Assembly (NCBI RefSeq): GCF_036373705.1
Contig: NC_089858.1
Location: 16,985,749-17,049,748 of the forward strand
Reading direction: 5' to 3'
DNA length: 64,000 bases
Origin: Amia ocellicauda
Taxonomy: Eukaryota > Chordata > Actinopteri > Amiiformes > Amiidae
Below, piece after piece: positions 17,509 through 31,200 of this stretch. Numbering within the stretch: the stretch's first letter is position 1; every line of letters begins with the position of its first letter. Below the pieces are notes generated by a model, which worked only from the letters and a program-made list of their open reading frames with translations, was not told where the DNA came from and did no database searches. The position numbers and the translations under genes are program-made.

Positions 17509-20500
17509 TCAGTCTGAGCTGCTGCTAGAGTGTCGGACTGAGATCCCCTGTGTGTCCACTTCCACAGTGTGGACGGAGAAGTCCCCCAGCCCCTGAGAGA
17601 GACAGACAGAGAGAGAGACAGACTGTAAGGCCCTGCATCGCCAGGGCTCCCAGAGCAATGCAGCTCCCAGGGCCAGTCCAGACACAAAAACATCTACCTA
17701 CCCTACCTCTCTAACTACTCTACTTCTCCATCTATCTAGTCTATCTCTCTGTCTCAGCAGTGACTGGGGACAGTTCACCTTCACGTGGCAAAAACACACA
17801 AAACCACACTGAAATGGCCCGACGGTGGCGCACCTGTGTGGCGGAGAGCACGGCCTGCACCCTGTCCTGCTGCCGTGGCTCCCGGGTGAGGAGGCACAGG
17901 AATCCACCGCCCCCCGCCCCCGCCAGGGTCTGCCCCAGCGTCAGAGGTCGCAGAGCTGCCATCATGGCGCGCACGGCCGCCGGCTCACACCCCCGCGCCA
18001 TCGCCCGCTTCTGCTGCCAGTACCGGTCCAGACAGGCACCCAGCCGCTCCAGAGAGCCTGGGGGGGGTAACACAGTCAGGTACAGTAGTGTATAGTGTGT
18101 GTATAGGCAGCTTGAGAAGGGCCCGAATTCTCTCTCTTACTCCTTCCCTTCCTCTCCATCCTTCTTCCTTCTCACTCTTCCTCCCTCTATCCTCACTCAT
18201 CCCCATCCCTCATCCCCCCTCACCCTCTCTGCAGGCCTGGGCACAGTCCTGTGCATTGCTCACCAGCCCCTCAGTGTTCTCCACCATGGAGGGCAGCCTG
18301 GAGTACCAGCTACGCACCACGTCCTGCAGAGATAGACAGGCATAGACACAGAGACAGGCAGACCTTGTGACATAAACACAGACTAAGTCACACCAGCAGT
18401 CGCAGTCCCAGTGCCAGGCTCACCTGCAGGAGGTTGCGAGCGAGCCGAGTCTTGCCCGTGTAGAGTAGCAGCAGGTGCTGGTTCAGGGTGTGAATGAAGC
18501 CGTCGGGCAGGGCCAGGGGCTCCACCTCCACTCTGAGGGGCAGGGCTGCTGCCGACCGGCCCAGCTTCACCCCCCCCACCAGCCCCCCCACCTGGTCCTG
18601 CCAGCCCCCCCCTGGGGTGACAGATATGGACACAGGATAAGAATGGGAAGAAGGAGAAGGCAGACAGAGAGAGAGAGATGCTTGTTCTCGCCATGTGTCA
18701 CTTGCCAGTGGTCAGCAGCTGCTCCAGATACAGAACTGCATGGATCAGGGAGCTGGGGTCAAAGGTCAGACCAGCACAGCTGTACAGAGCAGCCAGCACC
18801 GCCCCTGCCAGAATACTGCTGGTGCCTGAGAGAGAGGTTATTCATTATTTAAATTAATATCAAGCTGTACAAGAACACCCCCCCAGCCCTCTTCCCCATC
18901 CCCATCCTGTACCCAATCCTGAGCCGTGTGGCAGGTCAGACCAGCTGTGGACCTCCAGCCCCCCGCCACAGCGCTCCATCAGCTGCTGCCCCAGGGGCTG
19001 CTGGGAAGGGCAGATCACCAGGCCACTGCAGATACAGGCCGCTTTCAGCAGGGCACCTGGGAACAGACAGGCTGGTGTGAACACAGACAGACTGTAGGCT
19101 GTGTGTGTGCATTACCTGGCCCACGTGCATGTGCGTGTCAGTGTGTGCAGGGCACCTGGAGCGTGTGGCTGGTAGTAGTCCTGCAGGTCCTCCAGCGTCT
19201 CGCACACCGTCTCTGTGGTGAACTGGCAGTCCCGCCCCCCGCTAGAGCTGACCAATAGCAGGCGAGGCTCCCTGATACGGCGGGCGCGGGCTCCAATGGG
19301 CCGCCGGCCGTCCACTCGCACTGCCACATTCACCACTGCACCCCCCCGCTCGAAAGTGATGGGCGGGGTGTCACTCCAGCCACCTGGAAGGGGGAGGGAG
19401 GCCAGTAAGAGGGGCACGATTGACAGGACAGACAGTAACACAGACAGCAAGGGACATAGGGACATGTGGATGGGGACAAGCAACAGAGGGTAACAGGTAG
19501 GCAAGGAGACAGGAGTGGACAGGAGAAACAGAGGATAACAGAGGGACAGCTGTGATTATCGGAAACACATGAGAGGGTGACAGCGTTGGAGACAGGGTGG
19601 ACAGACTGCTCCTACCTGACAGGTCCATCCTGGCTGGACAGTCCACCTCCACCCATGCGCCAACAGGCGGGGCCTCCCCTCGACCAGGGGTGATGAAGCG
19701 TTGAGCTGACATCACAGCCTGACGGATGAGGATCTGCCCCGCCCCCTCGTAGTGACGGGCGGCCCGGACCAGCAGGTGTGGCCTGCACACAGGCAGCAGG
19801 GGGCAACAGTGAGCTACACTCCTCTTACACACACACTCACACAGGAGATTGAGTGCTCTGTGGCCACTCCACATCCCAACCCTGAGTCTCCTCTTCCCTC
19901 ACCGTCTCACCTGCTGAGCCAGTTCTTTCTCTGCAGTGCGAGTTCCCGGACCCCCCCTGGGAGATCCTTCTTCTCCAGCAGGGCGAAGGCGGGGCTCCAG
20001 GCAGGGTTGGCAGCTGGCCCCCCGCGCAGCCCACCCTCCCCCCCAGCCATGCAGCCCAACACGTCGGCTACACAGGCAAGAGTGCGGGCAGCTACACCGG
20101 GGTCCTCACAGTCAGCTGCCACTGTGAGGGAAACAGAAGTGGAGAGGCAGTGGTAAGAGAGAGAAAGAGACAGGAGGTGGAAAAAGATGGACAGAAAGAG
20201 GAGAGAGAAAGAGAGAGAAAAGGAAAGAACAAAAAAAGAGATTAGAAGCTCAGTGTTTAAGGAATACAAAAGCAAAAGATTATATGCGTTATAGAAATAA
20301 AAAACATGTAAAATCGTTAAACTACACCCCAGCTGACAGCAGAGGGGGCACAGGCCTGCCCACACTCACCGCTATCCAGCGTGCTCAGCAGCACCCCCTG
20401 CTGGCCGCCCTGTACCGCAGCCCTGACAAGCGGCAAGAGGCTCTGGTCCCGCCGGCCCAGCAGTGTGTCCTTCGCCCTCCTCCTCGCCCCGCCAAAGAAC

Positions 20501-23500
20501 AGCTCCCTGCGCCAGCCCAGCTCCCCCTGCTGGTCAGTATAGCACAGGATATCCCGCAGAGAGAGGCGCCAGGCAGCCCTCCACTGCTCCACACCCCCCC
20601 AGGTACCCCCAGCCGCCCCCAGCAGCCACAGCACCCCGCCCAGCCCCACTGCCCCCCCGGGCTCGAAGACTGGGAACAACCGGGCATCCAGGAGAGAGCG
20701 GGGAGCACTGCCACCCTCCTCACCCCACAGCTCTCCAGCCCTGGTACAGAGGGAGAGGTAGATAGAGAGAGAGAGGATGTTAGAGAATTTTGAGCATATA
20801 CACTCTCTAGCTATCAGGTCAGAATTACGTTTTTTTCTTTCATGTTTCAAACAGAGAGCAGAGCTGATTCCAGAGACAGAGACAGGGAGCAGATGGCGAG
20901 GAGCCCTACTGTATCCCGGTCCTCCTGGAGAACTCCGCCCAGCCGTGGTTCAGGAATGTGGCGTTCCGGTCGGCAGGAGAAGCCTGGGGGGGGTGAGAAA
21001 CGCGTGGTCTTTGAAGGCAAAGAGAGTGACTCTCTAATTAGCGCGTGCACATTCTGAAATCCGTCCAACACAACACACTCATCTACAGTGCTCTTTAACA
21101 AGCAATATTACTACAGTGACTCTCGTCATGCAGAGGATGGGGGGGGGGGGGGGACAGCACAGTGGGTACCAGTCACCTCCAGGTTGTCATGGCGTCCCAG
21201 GACGGTGAACACCCTGAGCCGCATGTCCCCTAGCTGGACGTGGTGTCCCTGGATGATGATGTCAGAGAGGGGGGCGTGCTGCAGCGAGGGGGCTGATGAG
21301 GTCAGGTCAATCCCAGATAGGAGGCATCCTGATTGGATCACCAGAGGGCCCTGGAGGTCAGAGGTGAAGGCAGGATCTCGTTAAGGTCAAAATGAGAATG
21401 ATTGGTCCCTTGGCTAAAGTACGGAAGCTTATTGCTGCCACACGAAAAAAAAAATATATATCACGTAATTACGTGATACTGAATTAGCACGTTTTTACGT
21501 CTTAGGGAATTATTACGTTATTACGTGATAGGGAATTGTCACATAATAACAGACTGAACTAGAATACCGGAGACAAAGCAATGATGTCAGACGTTAGAGA
21601 TTGTGTACGAAATTACTTTAGGTTGGGATTTAGCCCCAGGGAAATGTTACAGTATTTGTCTCATGTATACCATGTCATAATAAACATTAGGACACTCAGG
21701 TGTATCCGAAACAACGATTTTTTTGCAAAATGTTTATCTTAAATTAAGCAAGACGTACATTTATTGTGCAAGGTTGACATTTTAATTTAAGTTTTTCAAC
21801 AAAGCTGTTTTATAAACGAAATCCCATAATACTGCAATTTCACTGTGGTAAAATACTGATTATACTAGACATTTCAAGGAATGGAGGTCATATATTCAGA
21901 AAATACACATATTAAGTCCAGCATGTGCATAGGCATGTTTTGTGCGTGTGCCTATGTATGTTTGTTTTACTCAAGATAATAATAATGTGTGAATGTTACA
22001 AATAAGCTTGGGGAGTCATATATACTGCGTGTATGTATGTTTCCACCCAGGCTAAAACGATAGTCTGACGATATAAATACTGTGCATTTGTTCAGGATAA
22101 TTCATATTGAGCAGTTTCTATTTTTAAGTTATTAGATTATTACTGAGATGTCCCAGATTCAGTTTGATCGACATGCTCTGTTTGTCCATGATCACTTACA
22201 TATTCCTGATCTTCAAATAGTAATGTTTGTAGGAGCCAATTTATGTATTAATAAACATTTATAATAATATGTTTTATTTAACTTGTATTTCTGTATGTTG
22301 CATTGAGTATACATAATTCAATTATTTTTCATTTGATAACTTGATCATTAATGTAATTGATAATTGGGTGAGAAAGGGGAAGGAGTGAAATAGTTCAGGA
22401 AATTGGATGGGGCGGGGCATAGATGGTGTATTGTTGGGTCACAGACCGGTTGTAAGTACCTGTACCTTGTTTTGAAGAAAATGTGTAAATAAAGATGATG
22501 TAAATAATATCTGGACGCATGGACTTTGATTAAAGCGAAACGGTGCGTTGCTATTTTCACAGATATTGTTAAGATTGATTGTGTTTGATTTAAAATGTCA
22601 TTGGATAAGTATTGAGTTAGCAGCAACCTAAAGTAAGTTCATACAAAATCCTCAACATCTGACATCATTGCTTTGTCTCCGGTATTCTAGTTCAGTCTGT
22701 TATTATGTGGCAATTCCCTATCACATAATAACGTAATAATTCCCTTTAAGGAAAAAACATGACAATTCCCTAACACGTAAAAACGTGATAATTCCCTATC
22801 ACATAATTACGTGATATATATATATTTTTTCGTGTGGCAGCATTACGCTTCCGTACTAAAGATAATCAACTGTGATACTGAGAAAAAAATCACATTTAGG
22901 CAATTGGGATGTATTATACAGACTGGTAAACTTGTAATAAATAAGCAAATATCCCAAATCATTTTCCCTGAATATCTCATCCAGAAAGTGTCTCTGCCAC
23001 GCACCCCCTCCACTACCTCTCCGTACCTGTAGGTGGCAGTGCTGCACTACAGCCTGTGACCCCACGCTGACCTTTCCTTCTAGAATGCTGTTGATCACAC
23101 AGCAGCCATCGCTTAGCAACTGGGGGTTCTGAAGAGAGGAGGACAGGAGAGAGAGAAAGAGAGGGAGAGAGGGAGGGAGGAATTTGCTGTTTTTGCTGAG
23201 AGAAGGTGCAGAAAAAACATCTGTACACAATGACAGAAGCGCTTTTACACATTCAAATGGGCAGAACGTCTCCCCAAGAGTACTCCTGTAGCAAGTGTGG
23301 GGAGACAACACCCATTGCCACCTCCTCCCCGCTCTGACCTCAGTGTGTGACAGCGTCTCTCTGCCCCCCAGCGCTCTCTCCGTCAAACGGCCGATGTGCT
23401 CGTCCCCAGACAGGGTCATGTAGTCATAGCAACCGTCTGGAACATACGCTGCAGAGAGACCGAGAGGAGAGCACACGTGACACGCACAGGCGGAGGGGCA

Positions 23501-26432
23501 CACAGACGCACACAGGCACAGATACGGGCAGAGAGCACACCGTCCAGCCCTTACCCAGGGTCAGCTCCATCCCCCTCAGCTCCCTCCACAGCACGGTGCG
23601 GGCGTTCCTCAGCGCTGCCCCTTGCTGCCCCTGGCTGCAGCTGCTGCCCTGCCTGTTGCCACTCACAAAGTCCTCCTCACACACATCTCCTGCCAGGCAC
23701 AGCAATATGTCCAGGAACAGAGACAGCTGGTGGGGGGGGGAAGAGATGGGAGATGAGAGAGAGACATATCATAGTCAAATACAAATCCAGAAATCAGACA
23801 AACAATGAGAAATGGATACAACTAACAAACACACAGATAGAGGGGGGTGGGGAGTCATAAGGAGTGGTCACTTACAGGCGGAAAGATGGACAGACACATG
23901 GCAGGACGGAGGGGCAGTTACCTGTACTGCGGGCGTCCCAGAGTCCAGGCCCAGGTACGTGCAGGCGTCCAGGGGTGGGGTGACGTGGGTGTGCAAGAGA
24001 CGCTCTGCCACTTCCCTTGAGAAAAACACCGGCCCTGACACCTGAGAGAGAGAGAAAAAGTGAAGGATAGGGAAGGGAGGTGAGAGAAGAGAGAAGGACA
24101 GGGTGAAGGAGGGAGAGACGGAAAGGTTAATCCAGACAGTGAAAATGCAAGAGCAAGGAGCTAGTGAGGCGTGTAAACTAGTTCAGAGCTTCCAGCTGCG
24201 TGTGTATGCAGCTGTGTGTGTGTGTGTGTGTGTGTGCCCCCCACAGCACTACCTCAGGAAACATCCCACCCCCGTCCTCCAGCATCCCAAAACACACTGC
24301 ATGCAGGGCTGCCCCAGGGGTTCATACCAGAGGGACTCTCCCATCAGGCCAAGCACAGGCCTGGATCTTGTCGGCAGGGCCCTTGTAGATGATGTCACGC
24401 ACTGTGCCCTACAGAAAGAGGCAGTGTCACCAGGGCAGCAGCGCAAGCCAGGGAATTACACAGAGGATTGTGCCCAGAGTTTAAACATGATGGTCTGTTT
24501 TATTATTAATACAGAGGAAAAAATGAAAAACCATATGCGAGCTCAATGTACTGCAACAAAAGGTGCCCCAGGATGGCAAAACACAAGACCTTTTTTCTAG
24601 GCCATTTCCCATCTGCCCCATCCCTGCTTCCCTTAAAACTACAATTCCCAGAAAGACGTGTACCTGCTTGTCAGTGAGGTAGACCCCATGGTTCCTGGCA
24701 TAACTGACGTCACCAGGCAGGGAGAAAACTCTCACCCCAGAGAAGCCATCCCAGGAAATGTCTGCAGGACACAGAGAGAGAGAAACTCAATTTAAAATTA
24801 ACAGAATTGGCAGATGTATAGATTGGAAGCAGCCCGAGTTCAGATATGTTGAAAGGGTGTTATAATAAGAATGGCAACCGTAATAATAATAATTAATTTG
24901 AAGACTCTGTGTGGCAGGGTGCTCACCGGGGGATGTACGGATGTGCAGGAGCATGTCTGTACCGCTCACCCACACGCCAGGGGGGGAGCCAGGGGCAATC
25001 TGCACACAAAGAGAGGGAGAGTGAGGGAGAGGTGGTGAGAGAGGGAAAGGGAGAGAAGAAGAGGGTGTCAGGGAGAGACAAGGAGGGGGGGGCAGGGGGA
25101 GAGTGAGACAGGGGGAGGTAGATGTAGAGAGAGGCACAGAAAGAGTTGGGTTGGAAGAGAGAAATGAGATAAAGAGAGTGTCCTGGCAATAGGTGAAGAG
25201 TGTGTCGGTGTGAGAGGGAATGTCGGGGGCGTGAGGTGTGGGGGGTGGCTGGGTGATGGGTGGGGCTGTCCTCTGACCTGGTGTGTGAGGCAGGACAGCA
25301 GCAGGTCCAGGCTGCACAGGGGCCCCTCCACCTCCCCCAGGTCCGCCGTCCCCGCCGGCAGCCAGCAGAACCCTCGGCCGCAGCCATCGAAGGGGAAGTC
25401 CCGCCCCTGAGGAGAGACAGGAGAGGCACAGCTGTCTGTCAGTCAGTCATTCAGTTAGTCCACCAAGGACAACCCGAGCCAGTCCATGCCTCTATTCCAT
25501 CTCCATCACCATGTTTTGCTCCCATTGCTACTCCCTCACTCCCTTCCTCCTCCTCTGTCCCTCAGATATCTAGATCTCCCACCAGGAGAGGCCCCAGTGT
25601 CTCACCATGTGCAGGATGAGGACGTGTGCGTTCTCCAGCACGTCAGCCGTCACCACCTGTAAGAACCACAGAGAGGCACCAGCACGTTACTGAGGACACG
25701 GGCTGCAGAGTGACTGAGTGACAGGGGACAGACTGCAGCCCCCAGCTCAGGCCAGACAGCGGCTTTCAACTCACCGTGTGCCCGGCCTGGGCGCTGAGGT
25801 GCTCTGCCGCCACCAGGAGGGCGTTGAGAGTGGCCCCCCCGCTGCCCAGCCGGTCCTGCGGGTCTGACACAGTGAGCAGCAGAGCCCCTTGGGGGATCAG
25901 GCCCCGCCGCTGACGGCACTCCAGCTCTGCACGACAACCGGAGGGGACAGATTAGAGATCGACTTCAAAACATCTGAGCCTCCGTGTGAGACCCCCGCCT
26001 CTACTGCTCAGTGTCCCAGAGCACCTTTTTATTTATTGTTCTCTCCCACACCCTGTGGTCTGAGATCAGACAGAGAGGGACCCTGCAGCAGCACTGGGCT
26101 TTGCAGGTACATATTTTGCAAATGACACAGCAGGATGTGTTGGTATGAAGTACGTATTTGTGTGTGAGTGTGTGTGTGTGTGTGTGTGTGAAGTATGCTT
26201 GTGTTTGAGTGTGAATGTAGTGTTGGCAGTAAGCTTATGTGTGTGTGTGTGTGTATGTAGTATGGTTTGTGTATGTATGCAGTTTTGGCCGTTTGCAGCA
26301 TGTGTGTGTTGGCCGTGCATGTGCAATCCCCCCCCCCCCCGAGTACTAACCGCGCTGGAAGGCATACTCGCTGTCCCGGTGCTGGCAGGTCAGGGCCACC
26401 ACTGTCCACTGCACCCCGGCTGGCCGCTGCAT
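17509..26432 (-). CDS. fcsk: L-fucose kinase (fucokinase)
   Basis: Phosphorylates L-fucose to fucose-1-phosphate in the cytosolic GDP-fucose salvage pathway. Coding exons: 26432-26351, 25926-25775, 25656-25606, 25406-25278, 24999-24927, 24761-24664, 24408-24328, 24041-23922, 23726-23555, 23448-23339, 23128-23027, 21350-21177, 20983-20910, 20740-20370, 20121-19911, 19782-19616, 19383-19156, 19056-18913, 18825-18706, 18611-18424, 18323-18224, 18057-17834, 17592-17509. Sum 3255 nt = 1084 codons plus TGA, the human length. The N-terminal half is the fucokinase/pyrophosphorylase-like domain ([20 protein letters not shown]). The C-terminal GHMP kinase domain has the ATP loop [14 protein letters not shown] (~835-850), [10 protein letters not shown] and [10 protein letters not shown] (~1027-1036). 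The intron after 18706 starts with GC, not GT. The ATG directly follows a CCAG acceptor, so a noncoding exon lies upstream. Confidence 0.97.
21415..22860. mobile_element. Non-autonomous DNA transposon with long terminal inverted repeats (FCSK intron)
   Basis: The element 21419-22856 (1438 bp, strongly AT-rich) has symmetric ends GTACGGAAGC...GCTTCCGTAC and is flanked by TAAA at 21415-21418 and 22857-22860, a likely 4-bp target duplication. The inverted repeats run about 190 bp on the left and 210 bp on the right. They contain tandem ~26-bp units beginning GGGAATT with paired ACGT cores and the perfect palindrome TCACGTAATTACGTGA (left end). The interior has no convincing transposase; the longest frame, 22348-22626 on the minus strand, is unrecognised. 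The superfamily is undetermined. It lies wholly in the intron 21351-23026, so it should be spliced out. Confidence 0.85.
26158..26190. repeat. (GT)n microsatellite, FCSK first coding intron
   Basis: GT dinucleotide tract; imperfect continuations with GTAT lie at 26236-26275, and a run of 13 C at 26328-26340 abuts the donor of the first coding exon. Confidence 0.9.
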
Positions 26433-27253
26433 CCTGGACTCACACACACACACAGCGATACGTACTCTCTCTCACACACATTCGTACTCTAACACACTCA
26501 GGGTAGCAGTAAACCCATGCACGCCGAGCCCTCCTGTCCTCAGGGCAAGTCACTCTGACAGCCTGCCAAAACAGAGAGAACCAGGAAGCGACTGGATCAG
26601 AACGCCTCCGAATGGACCTGACTGGAGTAGGTCAGAATCAGCCCCACCTCCCATTGTGTACAATGTGAGTCATTTTCACACCTGCTCAGTCTGTCTGATC
26701 AGTCCAATATTCACCTGTTCTTGTTTGTCTGTGTTGTTTTATGTGAGGAGTGAGTGCCAGGGTATCATTAGGAGCCAAGAGAAACAGGGAACACTGCTGT
26801 GATTGGCATTCAAAACATCACGTGTGTGTACACCACCAAAATTAGGCCACAGAGTATAGCCGATTTAATTGAAAATGTATTAATGATCACTGCACAAGTA
26901 CACTGATTACTGTAGCCACTAAACCAAAACAGCGCACAATCCAAAGCAGTATTGTATACATACGGACATACATGCATACGTGCAAGTATTTAATGCACAG
27001 ACCGGGCTGTGCCACAAACGTGAGATTTGAAGGGTATATTATATATTTTTATAAAAACAATTAGATACTGATTTATGTTTAACTGCGATCTGATTTCAAG
27101 GGACTATACATATATGGACCATAACAAATATGCTACGTATCCCGAGCTTGTTCTTGTAATACATTATACAAGTTTAAATATTGAATTTTCTACTTTATTC
27201 TGGTCTTGATCATTTATTTTTCAGATGCATCTTACAAACAGACACTGACTTAC

Positions 27254-27346
27254 CTGAGAAGCAGCAATACGCACTTCTACCACTTTCCCGTGCAAACTTT
27301 GACCTCTGACCTATGACCGGAAACGCTGCGTGCTGGTATTTGTAGT
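27254..27346 (-). promoter_or_regulatory. fcsk: FCSK promoter and noncoding exon 1
   Basis: On the minus strand, CTTCTCAG/GTAAGTCAG gives a strong donor with the exon edge at 27254. Just upstream, at 27346-27325, ACTACAAATACCAGCACGC matches the ZNF143/THAP11-type promoter motif (consensus near ACTACAATTCCCAGCATGC), flanked by two ETS-like CCGGAA/TTCCGG elements. The start site is probably within or just downstream of this block. Confidence 0.6.
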
Positions 27347-27349
27347 CCG

Positions 27350-28295
27350 GAAGGAGAAGTCTCTCGTTGTAAAATACACGCCCACGTACTGACATACACA
27401 GACAAATATATTTTATGCAAAGACGATATATGACGCAATATGATCTAAATTAATACTTCTGTGTCTTGATTCACGAACAGTGAATTGTGAATCTTGAACA
27501 TAATAACCTTGAGTTTATACAGATATGGCAATTACTGACCCTAACAGCTAAATCATATTCAGACTGGGCTGGGTTGCTGAACAGGATGGGCTTGTTAGCC
27601 GCACAAAATGTAAATATTAAGGTGAGGTTTATGTGTGAAAGTCTTGGGAAATGAAGAATGCAATATTGATTTTTGGTAATTATTTGAAATACAATTATTG
27701 TTCAGTATTTTTAAGACACACAGACATGGAACAAACTGCTGAAAAACACAGATCCAACAAAACAGAAGTTTGTTTAGAACATGATTTATAAAAGTATGGT
27801 ACGTAATGGCAACAATACATTCAGTTTCTGTGCACAGACTGGGCTGTGGTTTTGTGTAACTACCATCAGCAACCTGCCAGCACAGGGCATGGAAAGATAA
27901 GTGCAGGGAAAGGACACGTTCAGAGACTGACCATTGTCAACAACGCAAACAGCACCGTCACCCCACAGGCTTTCATTGCTGGAATAGACCTTCACCATGC
28001 ATGGCAACTGGGGCCATGGCAAGTCTATATTTGCTTGGTGTCCCGATCAGCTGAATGCTAAGTGCATTATAGAATTGTTGTGTAAAACATGCCTGCATGT
28101 GCTTTTTGTCCAAAGGAAAGGGAGCTTGCATAAGATGAACTTCGACACAGGATCGATTTCTCCACTTATGACGATTCACAGGCATCTCTCCTGGACACTG
28201 GGGGAGCTGGGCCTTTGGGATGAGGTATCAGTGCCACAGTGCTGAGGGATGGTTCTGAGCTGCTGGCCGACAGTGCCACAGAGCAGACAGGCTGC
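27350..28295. other. Intergenic FCSK / STRA6-family gene
   Basis: Same-strand gap between the FCSK promoter and the STRA6-family stop codon. It should contain the latter's 3' UTR. No AATAAA is seen on the minus strand; TATAAA at 27790-27785 is a weak candidate. Nothing else recognised. Confidence 0.5.
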
Positions 28296-31200
28296 TCAGC
28301 GCTGGCTGGCAGCACAGCCGGGTGCGGGGCCACGTCTCCGCAGCAGCACCAGGCTAGGGTTCCGCAGCAGGGTGTAAGAGAGCCACCAGCGCAGACGGCC
28401 CCGGCGGCCCCTCCGCCTTTGCCTGGCCACTGTGAGACAGGGAGGCAACAGCACACCGTCACCATCCATCAAGAAACAGAGATCGGTGCCTGTGGCGCTA
28501 CGCTCACTAACCGCTGAGTGGCTGAGAGACAACTGGCTAAACAGACAAGCGTAGATACTGCATAAGTGGGGGATAGAGAGAGAGAAAGAGAGAGAGACGG
28601 AGGGAGAGAGAGAGAGGGAGGGAGAGAGGGAGGGAGAGAGGGAGGGAGAGAGGGAGGGAGAGACAGAAAGAGAAACAGGTGGGGGATACCGATGAGCAGA
28701 GAGTCAGTTACAGTATTGTGAGACAACAAGAAAGTAAGGAACAAGGAATGGAAGTGAGCAAGAGAGGGAGAGGGAGAAGGGGAGGAGGTGGGTACCTGTG
28801 GCGGTATGCAGGGCCAGTGTGGAGAAGTGGCCCAGTTGGTTGTATGAGAAGAGGGAGCAGGTGAGCCGGCGCTTAAGCAGCAGGTGACAGAAGACGAGGG
28901 CCGTGGGGTTGGTGTGATTGGCGTCCACCAGCAGGACAGACACCCAGGAGCAGTAGCCTGCCAACACAGGGCCAACATGGAGACATCACAGCCAGCTCAC
29001 AATGCCCGGCTCACAGGGATCCTAACCCAGAATCCCTCAAACACTGTCTCTCACTGCCTCTCTCACACAGCTGCCCAGCCTCACACTTACTGTTTAACAC
29101 ACCAATGACCCGAAGGGCTGGTGATGAGCAGCCCTGAGTTACAGTAAGCTTACTTGGGGTGAATATTAACACTGCTGTACATCTGAAAACACTGAGACTG
29201 GGCTGGGCCAGAGACATGAGAGGGGAGGGGGGCAGTACAGAGATCAGAGCCTGGCGCTCACCGGTGTCCCGGGTGCCCTGAAATCCCGAGGGCATCAGGG
29301 TCTGGTCGATGCGGCTGATGGTCAGGCAGCCCCACACCATGCTGCGCAGCAGGCGGGACAACGCGGCCGCCATGCCCACCACCACGTTGTAGAACACGCC
29401 GAAGTAGCTGGCATTCTGGAATGCTCGTCTGGGGGGGGGCAGGAGGAGATAGAAAGAGACACTTGTTTAAGGGTGACAAGTGGGGGACCAACCAACAGCA
29501 GAACATATAGCAGGCTTGGAGCTGCAGGTCAGAGGTCAGAGCAGTGGTTTTGGGCGGCAGAGCCCAAGTGATGACACCACTCACATGTTGTTTAAAGCCA
29601 GTGGCTTGTCCTTGTCAGTGGGGGACAGTTTATCTTGCAGGAAGAAGCACCGCGCTATCGTTTTCTGAAGGTAAAAGACTGCAATGAAGGGACAGCTGTT
29701 AGCCCTGGAAAAAGAAACACAAATCTTAACAAAAGCAAATTATATCAGTGAGGAGGAGCTGCCTCTATGAACTGATTAAACTGTTTTAACATCAAATAAA
29801 ATAAGAAAATAAGCTGAAAGTACTAAAATCTTGTAAAGGGGTGAAGGTGAGCGTGTACCAGAGCTCTGTCACCAGTAATCAGCTACCATACTTAAAGTAA
29901 TGGAGAAATAGCGAACTGGGATTGAACAAAAACACAGCAGCTGTTCAGCAACTGAAGTAGAGCATCAATAAACACCACTGCACCCCCCCACCACCACAGA
30001 AACACACAACCGAGAGACAAGACAGGGAGCGTGTCGCACTTACAGAATGTTTCCCCAAAACTCAAAAAACTCTGTTACTCTCCCTTCCTGTAATGGAGAC
30101 ACGATCTTGAGGTGGAAAGCAAACGCTGCCACGGTGAACAGCACGGACAGGACGGACTGACCTGCAGACAGAGAGAGGGGGGCGGGGGAAGCGGAGGTGG
30201 AGGAGGGATCAGAGCCACACTCTCCCAAGCTGTACATTGTCCAGGCTGACACTATGGGATCTGGACTTCACAGCAGACAATCTCTCAGTTGCTTGAGAGA
30301 ACCAATAATTGAGTTAATTAGACTATTAATTAGTTATTTCGATTTCAAATATCCAGCCCCTGATCTGTGACAACTTTTAAGCCAGAGGGACACTGTCTCC
30401 GGGACCAGGGCTGGACCACACACCTGTCAAACTGATGTCAAATGGATCAGATCCAGCTGTTAGCCAAAGTAATAAAGTTTCAGCCCACATCTGACAAAAC
30501 ACTGCGGCAAAGGAAAAAAACAAGTAGAAGCTGCTGTCTGACATACCGGAGAACAGGAAAGCAATCTGAAGCCCCATGTAGGAGATGCTTCTGGCCTGCA
30601 AAACAAACAGACCTGTCCTTCAGAAAGCAGATCTGCTGCCCCTCACAGAGTTCACAAACACTCCCAGTGGGTAAATAGAAGCAGCACCAGCAGCCAAAGC
30701 AGCGACTCTGGGATCCAGCAGGTGGGATTTCCGCAGCTCTGGAGGAACTGCTGGGACGACAGCGCAAACCCCTCCACTCTCGATGGAAGGCAAGAGCCAT
30801 TAGCAAGCGGGGGGGGGGTAACATGCTTATTATAATAGGGACATATCTACAGACTGATTGATATGGTCTAAAGGTGAGTGTTCTCAGTGGATTCTATCAG
30901 ACCGGCCTCACACCAGCAGCCTGGCGCCACCGTGGCTCCCACACTCTGCAGAGCTCTCACCATCGCCACGTGGGCATGGGGGATCCTGGGAGGCAGGCCT
31001 GTCCGATCCCCTTTGTACAGCTTCTTCATCTGAGTCCTGGGAGAGACAGGAGAGGCCAGGGTTAGGGTGGGAGCCTTTTGATGGCTCCATTGCAAATTAC
31101 TTTACCAGCTGCCACAGGCAAGTCATGTTTCACAAAAGCGTCATTCAGTAAGTGCAAAAGCAAATAAATACACCACTAAAAATACAATGTTCAGTATGAG

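Noticed and set aside
22348-22626. 92-codon frame inside the long-TIR element as a transposase remnant
   Set aside because: No catalytic or DNA-binding motif seen; sequence is AT-driven.
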